64,000 nucleotides of DNA, taken from NCBI GenBank assembly GCA_019054805.1, contig JAHQIY010000002.1, positions 9,838,227 through 9,902,226 on the forward strand. Direction: 5' to 3'. The position numbers and the translations under genes were made by a program. Positions 36,201-49,690 of this stretch are shown here, in pieces (positions within the stretch are counted from its first letter, which is position 1; every line of letters starts with the position of its first letter). This DNA comes from Brachionus manjavacas (taxonomy: Eukaryota > Rotifera > Eurotatoria > Ploima > Brachionidae). The notes beneath the pieces were generated by a model that saw only the letters and a list, made by a program, of their open reading frames with translations, was not told the DNA's origin and did no database searches.

Positions 36201-39200
36201 AAATTGATCATATCTAAAAACTTTAAGATTTTGCATTGAAAATTTTTTTCAAGAAAAAAAAGTTTGAAATAAGACTGATTTTTTACTTTATCTTTCATTA
36301 CAAATATGTTTATTTGCTTATTTATAAAAACAAACATCAAAATTACTGACAATCTGGTATCTTCCAGACGAATTGTTATTCTTTACGATTCTAGAGTCAT
36401 GCAAAAGCATTTTTCGTGATCTGATTTACGAATGGTTTGATTTTTGGTTTTGTAATAAATTTAAATTGATCATATCTAAAAACTTTAAGATTTTGCATTG
36501 AAAATTTTTTTTCAAGAAAAAAAAATTGAAATAAGAATGATTTTTTACATTATCTTTCATTTCAAATATGTTTATTTGCTTATTTATAAAAACAAACATC
36601 AAAATTACTGACAATCTGGTATCTTCCAGACGAATTGTTATTCTTTACGATTCTAGAGTCATGCAAAAGCATTTTTCGTGATCTGATTTACGAATGGTTT
36701 GATTTTTGGTTTTGTAATAAATTTAAATTGATCATATCTAAAAACTTTAAGATTTTGCATTGAAAATTTTTTTAAAGAAAAAAAATGTTAAATAAGAATG
36801 ATTTTTTACTTTATCTTTCATTACAAATATGTTTATTTGCTTATTTATAAAAACAAACATCAAAATTACTGACAATCTGGTATCTTCCAGACGAATTGTT
36901 ATTCTTTACGATTCTAGAGTCATGCAAAAGCATTATTCGTGATCTGATTTACGAATGGTTTGATTTTTGGTTTTGTAATAAATTTAAATTGATCATATCT
37001 AAAAACTTTAAGATTTTGCATTGAAAATTTTTTTTCAAGAAAAAAAGTTTGAAATAAGAATGATTTTTTACTTTATCTTTCATTACAAATATGTTTATTT
37101 GCTTATTTATAAAAACAAACATCAAAATTACTGACAATCTGGTATCTTCCAGACGAATTGTTATTCTTTACGATTCTAGAGTCATGCAAAAGCATTTTTC
37201 GTGATCTGATTTACGAATGGTTTGATTTTTGGTTTTGTAATAAATTTAAATTGATCATATCTAAAAACTTTAAGATTTTGCATTGAAATTTTTTTCAAGA
37301 AAAAAAGTTTAAAATAAGAATGATTTTTTACATTATCTTTCATTTCAAATATGTTTATTTGCTTATTTATAAAAACAAACATCAAAATTACTGACAATCT
37401 GGTATCTTCCAGACGAATTGTTATTCTTTACGATTCTAGAGTCATGCAAAAGCATTTTTCGTGATCTGATTTACGAATGGTTTGATTTTTGGTTTTGTAA
37501 TAAATTTAAATTGATCATATCTAAAAACTTTAAGATTTTGCATTGAAAATTTTTTTCAAGAAAAAAAAGTTTGAAATAAGACTGATTTTTTACTTTATCT
37601 TTCATTACAAATATGTTTATTTGCTTATTAATAAAACGAAACGTCAAAATTTTTGACAATCTGGTATCTTCCAGAAGAATTGTTATTCTTTCCGATTCTA
37701 GAGTCATGCAAAAGCATTTTTCGTGATCTGATTTACGAATGGTTTGATTTTTGGTTTTGTAATAAATTTAAATTGATCATATCTAAAAACTTTAAGATTT
37801 TGCATTGAAAATTTTTTTAAAGAAAAAAAAGTTTAAAATAAGAATGATTTTTTACATTATCTTTCATTTCAAATATGTTTATTTGCTTATTTATAAAAAC
37901 AAACATCAAAATTACTGACAATCTGGTATCTTCCAGACGAATTGTTATTCTTTACGATTCTAGAGTCATGCAAAAGCATTTTTCGTGATCTGATTTACGA
38001 ATGGTTTGATTTTTGGTTTTGTAATAAATTTAAATTGATCATATCTAAAAACTTTAAGATTTTGCATTGAAAATTTTTTTCAAAAAAAAAAAGTTTGAAA
38101 AAAGACTGATTTTTTACTTTATTTTTCATAAGAAATTTGTTTATTTGCTTATTTATAAAAAAAAACATCAAAATTTTTGACAATCTGGTATCTTCCAGAC
38201 GAATTGTTATTGTTTACGATTCTAGAGTCATGCAAAAGCATTATTCGTGATCTGATTTACGAATGGTTTGATTTTTGGTTTTGTAATAAATTTAAATTGA
38301 TCATATCTAAAAACTTTAAGATTTTGCATTGAAAATTTTTTTTCAAGAAAAAGAGGTTCGAAATAAGACTGATTTTTTACTTTATCTTTCATTACAAATA
38401 TGTTTATTTGCTTTTTTATAAAAACAAACATCAAAATTACTGACAATCTGGTATCTTCCAGACGAATTGTTATTCTTTACGATTCTAGAGTCATGCAAAA
38501 GCATTTTTCGTGATCTGATTTACGAATGGTTTGATTTTTGGTTTTGTAATAAATTTAAATTGATCATATCTAAAAACTTTAAGATTTTGCATTGAAATTT
38601 TTTTTCAAGAAAAATATTTTTATAATGAGACTGATTTTTTAGTTTATCTTTCATTACAAATATGTTTATTTGCTTATTTATAAAAACAAACATCAAAATT
38701 ACTGACAATCTGGTATCTTCCAGACGAATTGTTATTCTTTACGATTCTAGAGTCTTGCAAAAGCATCATTCGTGATCTGATTTACGAATGGTTTGCTTTT
38801 TGGTATTGTAATAAATTTAAATTGATCATATCTAAAAACTTTAAGATTTTGCATTGAAATACTTTTTCAATAAAAAAAGTTTGAAATAAGACTGTTTTTT
38901 TACTTTATCTTTCATTACAAATATGTTTATTTGCTTATTAATAAAACGAAACATCAAAATTACTGACAATCTGGTATCTTCCAGACGAATTGTTATTCTT
39001 TACGATTCTAGAGTCATGCAAAAGCATTTTTCGTGATCTGATTTACGAATGGTTTGATTTTTGGTTTTGTAATAAATTTAAATTGATCATATCTAAAAAC
39101 TTTAAGATTTTGCATTGAAAATTTTTTTCAAGAAAAAAAAGTTTGAAATAAGACTGATTTTTTACTTTATCTTTCATTACAAATATGTTTATTTGCTTAT

Positions 39201-42200
39201 TTATAAAAACAAACATCAAAATTACTGACAATCTGGTATCTTCCAGACGAATTGTTATTCTTTACGATTCTAGAGTCATGCAAAAGCATTATTCGTGATC
39301 TGATTTACGAATGGTTTGATTTTTGGTTTTGTAATAAATTTAAATTGATCATATCTAAAAACTTTAAGATTTTGCATTGAAAATTTTTTTCAAGAAAAAA
39401 AAGTTTGAAATAAGACTGATTTTTTACTTTATCTTTCATTACAAATATGTTTATTTGCTTATTTATAAAAACAAACATCAAAATTACTGACAATCTGGTA
39501 TCTTCCAGACGAATTGTTATTCTTTACGATTCTAGAGTCATGCAAAAGCATTTTTCGTGATCTGATTTACGAATGGTTTGATTTTTGGTTTTGTAATAAA
39601 TTTAAATTGATCATATCTAAAAACTTTAAGATTTTGCATTGAAAATTTTTTTCAAGAAAAAAAAGTTCGAAATAAGACTGATTTTTTAGTTTATCTTTCA
39701 TTACAAATATGTTTATTTGCTTATTTATAAAACGAAACATAAAAATTACTGACAATCTGGTATCTTCCAGACGTATTGTTGTTCTTTACGATTCTAGAGT
39801 CATGCAAAAGCATTTTTCGTGATCTGATTTACGAATGGTTTGATTTTTGGTTTTGTAATAAATTTAAATTGATCATATCTAAAAACTTTAAGATTTTGCA
39901 TTGAAATTTTTTTCAAGAATAAAAAGTTTGAAATAAGAATGATTTTTTACATTATCTTTCATTTCAAATATGTTTATTTGCTTATTTATAAAAACAAACA
40001 TCAAAATTACTGACAATCTGGTATCTTCCAGACGAATTGTTATTCTTTACGATTCTAGAGTCATGCAAAAGCATTTTTCGTGATCTGATTTACGAATGGT
40101 TTGATTTTTGGTTTTGTAATAAATTTAAATTGATCATATCTAAAAACTTTAAGATTTTGCATTGAAAATTTTTTTCAAGAAAAGAAGTTTAAAATAAGAA
40201 TGATTTTTTACATTATCTTTCATTTCAAATATGTTTATTTGCTTATTTATAAAAACAAACATCAAAATTACTGACAATCTGGTATCTTCCAGACGAATTG
40301 TTATTCTTTACGATTCTAGAGTCATGCAAAAGCATTTTTCGTGATCTGATTTACGAATGGTTTGATTTTTGGTTTTGTAATAAATTTAAATTGATCATAT
40401 CTAAAAACTTTAAGATTTTGCATTGAAAATTTTTTTAAAGAAAAAAAATGGGAAATAAGAATGATTTTTTACTTTATCTTTCATTACAAATATGTTTATT
40501 TGCTTATTTATAAAAACAAACATCAAAATTACTGACAATCTGGTATCTTCCAGACGAATTGTTATTCTTTACGATTCTAGAGTCATGCAAAAGCATTATT
40601 CGTGATCTGATTTACGAATGGTTTGATTTTTGGTTTTGTAATAAATTTAAATTGATCATATCTAAAAACTTTAAGATTTTGCATTGAAAATTTTTTTTCA
40701 AGAAAAAAAGTTTAAAATAAGAATGATTTTTTACATTATCTTTCATTTCAAATATGTTTATTTGCTTATTTATAAAAACAAACATCAAAATTACTGACAA
40801 TCTGGTATCTTCCAGACGAATTGTTATTCTTTACGATTCTAGAGTCATGCAAAAGCATTTTTCGTGATCTGATTTACGAATGGTTTGATTTTTGGTTTTG
40901 TAATAAATTTAAATTGATCATATCTAAAAACTTTAAGATTTTGCATTGAAAATTTTTTTCAAGAAAAAAAGTTTAAAATAAGAATGATTTTTTACATTAT
41001 CTTTCATTTCAAATATGTTTATTTGCTTATTTATAAAAACAAACATCAAAATTACTGACAATCTGGTATCTTCCAGACGAATTGTTATTCTTTACGATTC
41101 TAGAGTCATGCAAAAGCATTTTTCGTGATCTGATTTACGAATGGTTTGATTTTTGGTTTTGTAATAAATTTAAATTGATCATATCTAAAAACTTTAAGAT
41201 TTTGCATTGAAAATTTTTATTCGAGAAAAAAAAGTTTAAAATAAGAATGATTTTTTACATTTTCGTTCATTTCAAATATGTTTATTTGCTTATTTATAAA
41301 AACAAACATCAAAATTACTGACAATCTGGTATCTTCCAGACGAATTGTTATTCTTTACGATTCTAGAGTCATGCAAAAGCATTTTTCGTGATCTGATTTA
41401 CGAATGGTTTGATTTTTGGTTTTGTAATAAATTTAAATTGATCATATCTAAAAACTTTAAGATTTTGCATTGAAAATTTTTTCAAGAAAAAAAATTGAAA
41501 TAAGAATGATTTTTTACTTTATCTTTCATTACAAATATGTTTATTTGCTTATTTATAAAAACAAACATCAAAATTACTGACAATCTGGTATCTTCCAGAC
41601 GAATTGTTATTCTTTACGATTCTAGAGTCATGCAAAAGCATTATTCGTGATCTGATTTACGAATTGTTTAATTTTTGGTTTTGTAATAAATTTAAATTGA
41701 TCATATCTAAAAACTTTAAGATTTTGCATTGAAAATTTTTTTAAAGAAAAAAAATGGGAAATAAGAATGATTTTTTACTTTATCTTTCATTACAAATATG
41801 TTTATTTGCTTATTTATAAAAACAAACATCAAAATTACTGACAATCTGGTATCTTCCAGACGAATTGTTATTCTTTACGATTCTAGAGTCATGCAAAAGC
41901 ATTTTTCGTGATCTGATTTACGAATGGTTTGATTTTTGGTTTTGTAATAAATTTAAATTGATCATATCTAAAAACTTTAAGATTTTGCATTGAAAATTTT
42001 TTTTCAAGAAAAAAAATTTTGAAATAAGACCGATTTTTTACTTTATCTTTCATTAGAAATATGTTTATTTGCTTATTTATAAAAACAAACATCAAAATTA
42101 CTGACAATCTGGTATCTTCCAGACGAATTGTTATTCTTTACGATTCTAGAGTCATGCAAAAGCATTTTTCGTGATCTGATTTACGAATGGTTTGATTTTT

Positions 42201-43420
42201 GGTTTTGTAATAAATTTAAATTGATCATATCTAAAAACTTTAAGATTTTGCATTGAAAATTTTTTTTCAAGAAAAAAAATTACGAAATAAGACTGATTTT
42301 TTACTTTATCTTTCATTACAAATAAGTTTATTTACTTATTTAAAAAAACAAACATTAAAATTACTGACAATCTGGTATCTTCCAGAAGAATTGTTATTCT
42401 TTACGATTCTAGAGTCATGCAAAAGCATTTTTCGTGATCTGATTTACGAATGGTTTGATTTTTGGTTTTGTAATAAATTTAAATTGATCATATCTAAAAA
42501 CTTTAAGATTTTGCATTGAAAATTTTTTTCTAGAAAAAAATTTTATATAAGAATGATTTTTTACATTATCTTTCATTTCAAATATGTTTATTTGCTTATT
42601 TATAAAAACAAACATCAAAATTACTGACAATCTGGTATCTTCCAGACGAATTGTTATTCTTTACGATTCTAGAGTCATGCAAAAGCATTTTTCGTGATCT
42701 GATTTACGAATGGTTTGATTTTTGGTTTTGTAATAAATTTAAATTGATCATATCTAAAAACTTTAAGATTTTGCATTGAAAATTTTTTTTCAAGAAAAAA
42801 AAGTTTAAAATAAGAATGATTTTTTACATTATCGTTCATTTCAAATATGTTTATTTGCTTATTTATAAAAACAAACATCAAAATTACTGACAATCTGGTA
42901 TCTTCCAGACGAATTGTTATTCTTTACGATTCTAGAGTCATGCAAAAGCATTTTTCGTGATCTGATTTACGAATGGTTTGATTTTTGGTTTTGTAATAAA
43001 TTTAAATTGATCATATCTAAAAACTTTAAGATTTTGCATTGAAAATTTTTTTCATGAAAAAAAGTTGAAATAAGACTGATTTTTTACTTTATCTTTCATT
43101 TCAAATATGTTTATTTGCTTATTTATAAAACGAAACATAAAAATTTTTGACAATCTGGTATCTTCCAGACGAATTGTTATTCTTTACGATTCTAGAGTCA
43201 TGCAAAAGCATTTTTCGTGATCTGATTTACGAATGGTTTGATTTTTGGTTTTGTAATAAATTTAAATTGATCATATCTAAAAACTTTAAGATTTTGCATT
43301 GAAAATTTTTTTTCAAGAAAAAAAGTTTGAAATAAGACTGATTTTTTACTTTATCTTTCATTACAAATATGTTTATTTGCTTATTAATTAAACGAAACAT
43401 CAAAATAACTGACAATCTGG
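33300..43420. repeat. Transitional block of the array
   Basis: The CGAAAC subfamily becomes sparse, with copies seen near 33,710, 33,970, 37,635, 38,945, 39,730, 43,130 and 43,390. The ATAAAAACAAAC form dominates. A few copies carry clusters of changes, for example the CGTATTGTTGTTC variant near 32,445 and again near 39,770. Confidence 0.7.
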
Positions 43421-46400
43421 TATCTTCCAGACGAATTGTTATTCTTTACGATTCTAGAGTCATGCAAAAGCATTTTTCGTGATCTGATTTACGAATGGTT
43501 TGATTTTTGGTTTTGTAATAAATTTAAATTGATCATATCTAAAAACTTTAAGATTTTGCATTGAAATTTTTTTTCAAGTAAAAAAAGTTCGAAATAAGAC
43601 TGATTTTTTACTTTATCTTTCATTACAAATATGTTTATTTGCTTATTTATAAAAACAAACATCAAAATTACTGACAATCTGGTATCTTCCAGACGAATTG
43701 TTATTCTTTACGATTCTAGAGTCATGCAAAAGCATTATTCGTGATCTGATTTACGAATGGTTTGATTTTTGGTTTTGTAATAAATTTAAATTGATCATAT
43801 CTAAAAACTTTAAGATTTTGCATTGAAAATTTTTTTCAAGAAAAAAAAGTTTGAAATAAGACTGATTTTTTACTTTATCTTTCATTTCAAATATGTTTAT
43901 TTGCTTATTTATAAAAAGAAACATCAAAATTACTGACAATCTGGTATCTTCCAGACGAATTGTTATTCTTTACGATTCTAGAGTCATGCAAAAGCATTTT
44001 TCGTGATCTGATTTACGAATGGTTTGATTTTTGGTTTTGTAATAAATTTAAATTGATCATATCTAAAAACTTTAAGATTTTGCATTGAAATTTTTTTTCA
44101 AGAAAAAAAGTTTAAAATAAGAATGATTTTTTACATTATCTTTCATTTCAAATATGTTTATTTGCTTATTTATAAAAACAAACATCAAAATTACTGACAA
44201 TCTGGTATCTTCCAGACGAATTGTTATTCTTTACGATTCTAGAGTCATGCAAAAGCATTTTTCGTGATCTGATTTACGAATGGTTTGATTTTTGGTTTTG
44301 TAATAAATTTAAATTGATCATATCTAAAAACTTTAAGATTTTGCATTGAAAATTTTTTTTCAAGAATAAAAATTTAAAAATAAGAATGATTTTTTACATT
44401 ATCGTTCATTTCAAATATGTTTATTTGCTTATTTATAAAAACAAACATCAAAATTACTGACAATCTGGTATCTTCCAGACGAATTGTTATTCTTTACGAT
44501 TCTAGAGTCATGCAAAAGCATTTTTCGTGATCTGATTTACGAATGGTTTGATTTTTGGTTTTGTAATAAATTTAAATTGATCATATCTAAAAACTTTAAG
44601 ATTTTGCATTGAAATTTTTTTCAAGAAAAAAAGTTTAAAATAAGAATGATTTTTTACATTATCTTTCATTTCAAATATGTTTATTTGCTTATTTATAAAA
44701 ACAAACATCAAAATTACTGACAATCTGGTATCTTCCAGACGAATTGTTATTCTTTACGATTCTAGAGTCATGCAAAAGCATTATTCGTGATCTGATTTAC
44801 GAATGGTTTGATTTTTGGTTTTGTAATAAATTTAAATTGATCATATCTAAAAACTTTAAGATTTTGCATTGAAATTTTTTTTCAAGAAAAAAAAGTTTGA
44901 AATAAGAATGATTTTTTACTTTATCTTTCATTAGAAATATGTTTATTTGCTTATTTATAAAAACAAACATCAAAATTACTGACAATCTGGTATCTTCCAG
45001 ACGAATTGTTATTCTTTACGATTCTAGAGTCATGCAAAAGCATTTTTCGTGATCTGATTTACGAATGGTTTGATTTTTGGTTTTGTAATAAATTTAAATT
45101 GATCATATCTAAAAACTTTAAGATTTTGCATTGAAATTTTGTTCAAGAAAAAAAAGTTTAAAATAAGAATGATTTTTTACATTTTCGTTCATTTCAAATA
45201 TGTTTATTTGCTTATTTATAAAAACAAACATCAAAATTACTGACAATCTGGTATCTTCCAGACGAATTGTTATTCTTTACGATTCTAGAGTCATGCAAAA
45301 GCATTTTTCGTGATCTGATTTACGAATGGTTTGATTTTTGGTTTTGTAATAAATTTAAATTGATCATATCTAAAAACTTTAAGATTTTGCATTGAAATTT
45401 TTTTTCAAGAAAAAAAAGTTTAAAATAAGAATGATTTTTTACTTTATCTTTCATAAGAAATATGTTTATTTGCTTATTTATAAAAACAAACATCAAAATT
45501 ACTGACAATCTGGTATCTTCCAGACGAATTGTTATTCTTTACGATTCTAGAGTCATGCAAAAGCATTTTTCGTGATCTGATTTACGAATTGTTTAATTTT
45601 TGGTTTTGTAATAAATTTAAATTGATCATATCTAAAAACTTTAAGATTTTGCATTGAAAATTTTTTTTCAAGAAAAAGAAGTTTAAAATAAGAATGATTT
45701 TTTACATTATCGTTCATTTCAAATATGTTTATTTGCTTATTTATAAAAACAAACATCAAAATTACTGACAATCTGGTATCTTCCAGACGAATTGTTATTC
45801 TTTACGATTCTAGAGTCATGCAAAAGCATTATTCGTGATCTGATTTACGAATGGTTTGATTTTTGGTTTTGTAATAAATTTAAATTGATCATATCTAAAA
45901 ACTTTAAGATTTTGCATTGAAATTTTTTTTCAAGAAAAAAAGTTTGAAATAAGAATGATTTTTTACTTTATCTTTCATTACAAATATGTTTATTTGCTTA
46001 TTTATAAAAACAAACATCAAAATTACTGACAATCTGGTATCTTCCAGACGAATTGTTATTCTTTACGATTCTAGAGTCATGCAAAAGCATTTTTCGTGAT
46101 CTGATTTACGAATGGTTTGATTTTTGGTTTTGTAATAAATTTAAATTGATCATATCTAAAAACTTTAAGATTTTGCATTGAAATTTTTTTTCAAGAAAAA
46201 AAAAATTGAAATAAGAAAGATTTTTTACTTTATCTTTCATTTCAAATATGTTTATTTGCTTATTTATAAAAACAAACATCAAAATTACTGACAATCTGGT
46301 ATCTTCCAGACGAATTGTTATTCTTTACGATTCTAGAGTCATGCAAAAGCATTTTTCGTGATCTGATTTACGAATGGTTTGATTTTTGGTTTTGTAATAA

Positions 46401-49400
46401 ATTTAAATTGATCATATCTAAAAACTTTAAGATTTTGCATTGAAATTTTTTTCAAGAAAAAAAGTTTGAAATAAGAATGATTTTTTACTTTATCTTTCAT
46501 TACAAATATGTTTATTTGCTTATTTATAAAAACAAACATCAAAATTACTGACAATCTGGTATCTTCCAGACGAATTGTTATTCTTTACGATTCTAGAGTC
46601 ATGCAAAAGCATTTTTCGTGATCTGATTTACGAATGGTTTGATTTTTGGTTTTGTAATAAATTTAAATTGATCATATCTAAAAACTTTAAGATTTTGCAT
46701 TGAAATTTTTTTCAAGAAAAAAAGTTTGAAACAAGAATGATTTTTTACTTTATCTTTCATTACAAATATGTTTATTTGCTTATTTATAAAAACAAACATC
46801 AAAATTACTGACAATCTGGTATCTTCCAGACGAATTGTTATTCTTTACGATTCTAGAGTCATGCAAAAGCATTTTTCGTGATCTGATTTACGAATGGTTT
46901 GATTTTTGGTTTTGTAATAAATTTAAATTGATCATATCTAAAAACTTTAAGATTTTGCATTGAAATTTTTTTTCAAGAAAAAATAGTTTGAAATAAGAAT
47001 GATTTTTTACATTATCTTTCATTTCAAATATGTTTATTTGCTTATTTATAAAAACAAACATCAAAATTACTGACAATCTGGTATCTTCCAGACGAATTGT
47101 TATTCTTTACGATTCTAGAGTCATGCAAAAGCATTTTTCGTGATCTGATTTACGAATGGTTTGATTTTTGGTTTTGTAATAAATTTAAATTGATCATATC
47201 TAAAAACTTTAAGATTTTGCATTGAAATTTTTTTTCAAGAAAAAAAGTTTGAAATAAGAATGATTTTTTACTTTATCTTTCATTACAAATATGTTTATTT
47301 GCTTATTTATAAAAACAAACATCAAAATTACTGACAATCTGGTATCTTCCAGACGAATTGTTATTCTTTACGATTCTAGAGTCATGCAAAAGCATTATTC
47401 GTGATCTGATTTACGAATGGTTTGATTTTTGGTTTTGTAATAAATTTAAATTGATCATATCTAAAAACTTTAAGATTTTGCATTGAAATTTTTTTTCAAG
47501 AAAAAAAAGTTTAAAATAAGAATGATTTTTTACATTATCTTTCATTTCAAATATGTTTATTTGCTTATTTATAAAAACAAACATCAAAATTACTGACAAT
47601 CTGGTATCTTCCAGACGAATTGTTATTCTTTACGATTCTAGAGTCATGCAAAAGCATTTTTCGTGATCTGATTTACGAATGGTTTGATTTTTGGTTTTGT
47701 AATAAATTTAAATTGATCATATCTAAAAACTTTAAGATTTTGCATTGAAAATTCTTTTTTCAAGAATAAAAAGTTTGAAATAAGAATGATTTTTTACATT
47801 ATCTTTCATTTCAAATATGTTTATTTGCTTATTTATAAAAACAAACATCAAAATTACTGACAATCTGGTATCTTCCAGACGAATTGTTATTCTTTACGAT
47901 TCTAGAGTCATGCAAAAGCATTTTTCGTGATCTGATTTACGAATGGTTTGATTTTTGGTTTTGTAATAAATTTAAATTGATCATATCTAAAAACTTTAAG
48001 ATTTTGCATTGAAATTTTTTTTCAAGAAAAAAAGTTTGAAATAAGAATGATTTTTTACTTTATCTTTCATTACAAATATGTTTATTTGCTTATTTATAAA
48101 AACAAACATCAAAATTACTGACAATCTGGTATCTTCCAGACGAATTGTTATTCTTTACGATTCTAGAGTCATGCAAAAGCATTTTTCGTGATCTGATTTA
48201 CGAATGGTTTGATTTTTGGTTTTGTAATAAATTTAAATTGATCATATCTAAAAACTTTAAGATTTTGCATTGAAATTTTTTTTCAAGAAAAAAAGTTTGA
48301 AATAAGAATGATTTTTTACTTTATCTTTCATTACAAATATGTTTATTTGCTTATTTATAAAAACAAACATCAAAATTACTGACAATCTGGTATCTTCCAG
48401 ACGAATTGTTATTCTTTACGATTCTAGAGTCATGCAAAAGCATTATTCGTGATCTGATTTACGAATGGTTTGATTTTTGGTTTTGTAATAAATTTAAATT
48501 GATCATATCTAAAAACTTTAAGATTTTGCATTGAAATTTTTTTCAAGAAAAAAAGTTTAAAATAAGAATGATTTTTTACTTTATCTTTCATTTCAAATAT
48601 GTTTATTTGCTTATTTATAAAAACAAACATCAAAATTACTGACAATCTGGTATCTTCCAGACGAATTGTTATTCTTTACGATTCTAGAGTCATGCAAAAG
48701 CATTATTCGTGATCTGATTTACGAATGGTTTGATTTTTGGTTTTGTAATAAATTTAAATTGATCATATCTAAAAACTTTAAGATTTTGCATTGAAAATTT
48801 TTTTTCAATAAATAAGTATGAAATAAGACTGATTTTTTACTTTATCTTTCATTACAAATATGTTTATTTGCTTATTTATAAAAACAAACATCAAAATTAC
48901 TGACAATCTGGTATCTTCCAGACGAATTGTTATTCTTTACGATTCTAGAGTCATGCAAAAGCATTTTTCGTGATCTGATTTACGAATGGTTTGATTTTTG
49001 GTTTTGTAATAAATTTAAATTGATCATATCTAAAAACTTTAAGATTTTGCATTGAAATTTTTTTCAAGAAAAAAAGTTTAAAATAAGAATGATTTTTTAC
49101 ATTATCTTTCATTTCAAATATGTTTATTTGCTTATTTATAAAAACAAACATCAAAATTACTGACAATCTGGTATCTTCCAGACGAATTGTTATTCTTTAC
49201 GATTCTAGAGTCATGCAAAAGCATTTTTCGTGATCTGATTTACGAATGGTTTGATTTTTGGTTTTGTAATAAATTTAAATTGATCATATCTAAAAACTTT
49301 AAGATTTTGCATTGAAAATTTTTTTCAAGAAAAAAAAGTTTGAAATAAGACTGATTTTTTACTTTATCTTTCATTACAAATATGTTTATTTGCTTATTTA

Positions 49401-49504
49401 TAAAAACAAACATCAAAATTACTGACAATCTGGTATCTTCCAGACGAATTGTTATTCTTTACGATTCTAGAGTCATGCAAAAGCATTTTTCGTGATCTGA
49501 TTTA

Positions 49505-49690
49505 CGAATGGCTTGATTTTTGGTTTTGTATTAACTTTAAATTGATCATATCTAAAAACTTTAAGATTTTGCATTGAAAATTTTTATTCGAGAAAAAAAA
49601 GTTTAAAATAAAATGATTTTTTTCTTTATTTTTCATAAGAAATATGTTTATTTGCTCATTTATAAAAACAAACATCAAAATTACTGACAA
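49505..49690. repeat. Divergent satellite copy within the uniform block
   Basis: Changes include GGCTTGATT, TGTATTAACTTTAAATTG, TTTTTATTCGAGAAAA, AATAAAATGATTTTTTTC, TTTATTTTTCATAAG and TTTGCTCATT. Its neighbours on both sides fit the consensus almost exactly. The TTTTTATTCGAG form is also seen near 41,215 and, as TTTTTATTCAAG, near 7,770. Confidence 0.8.
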
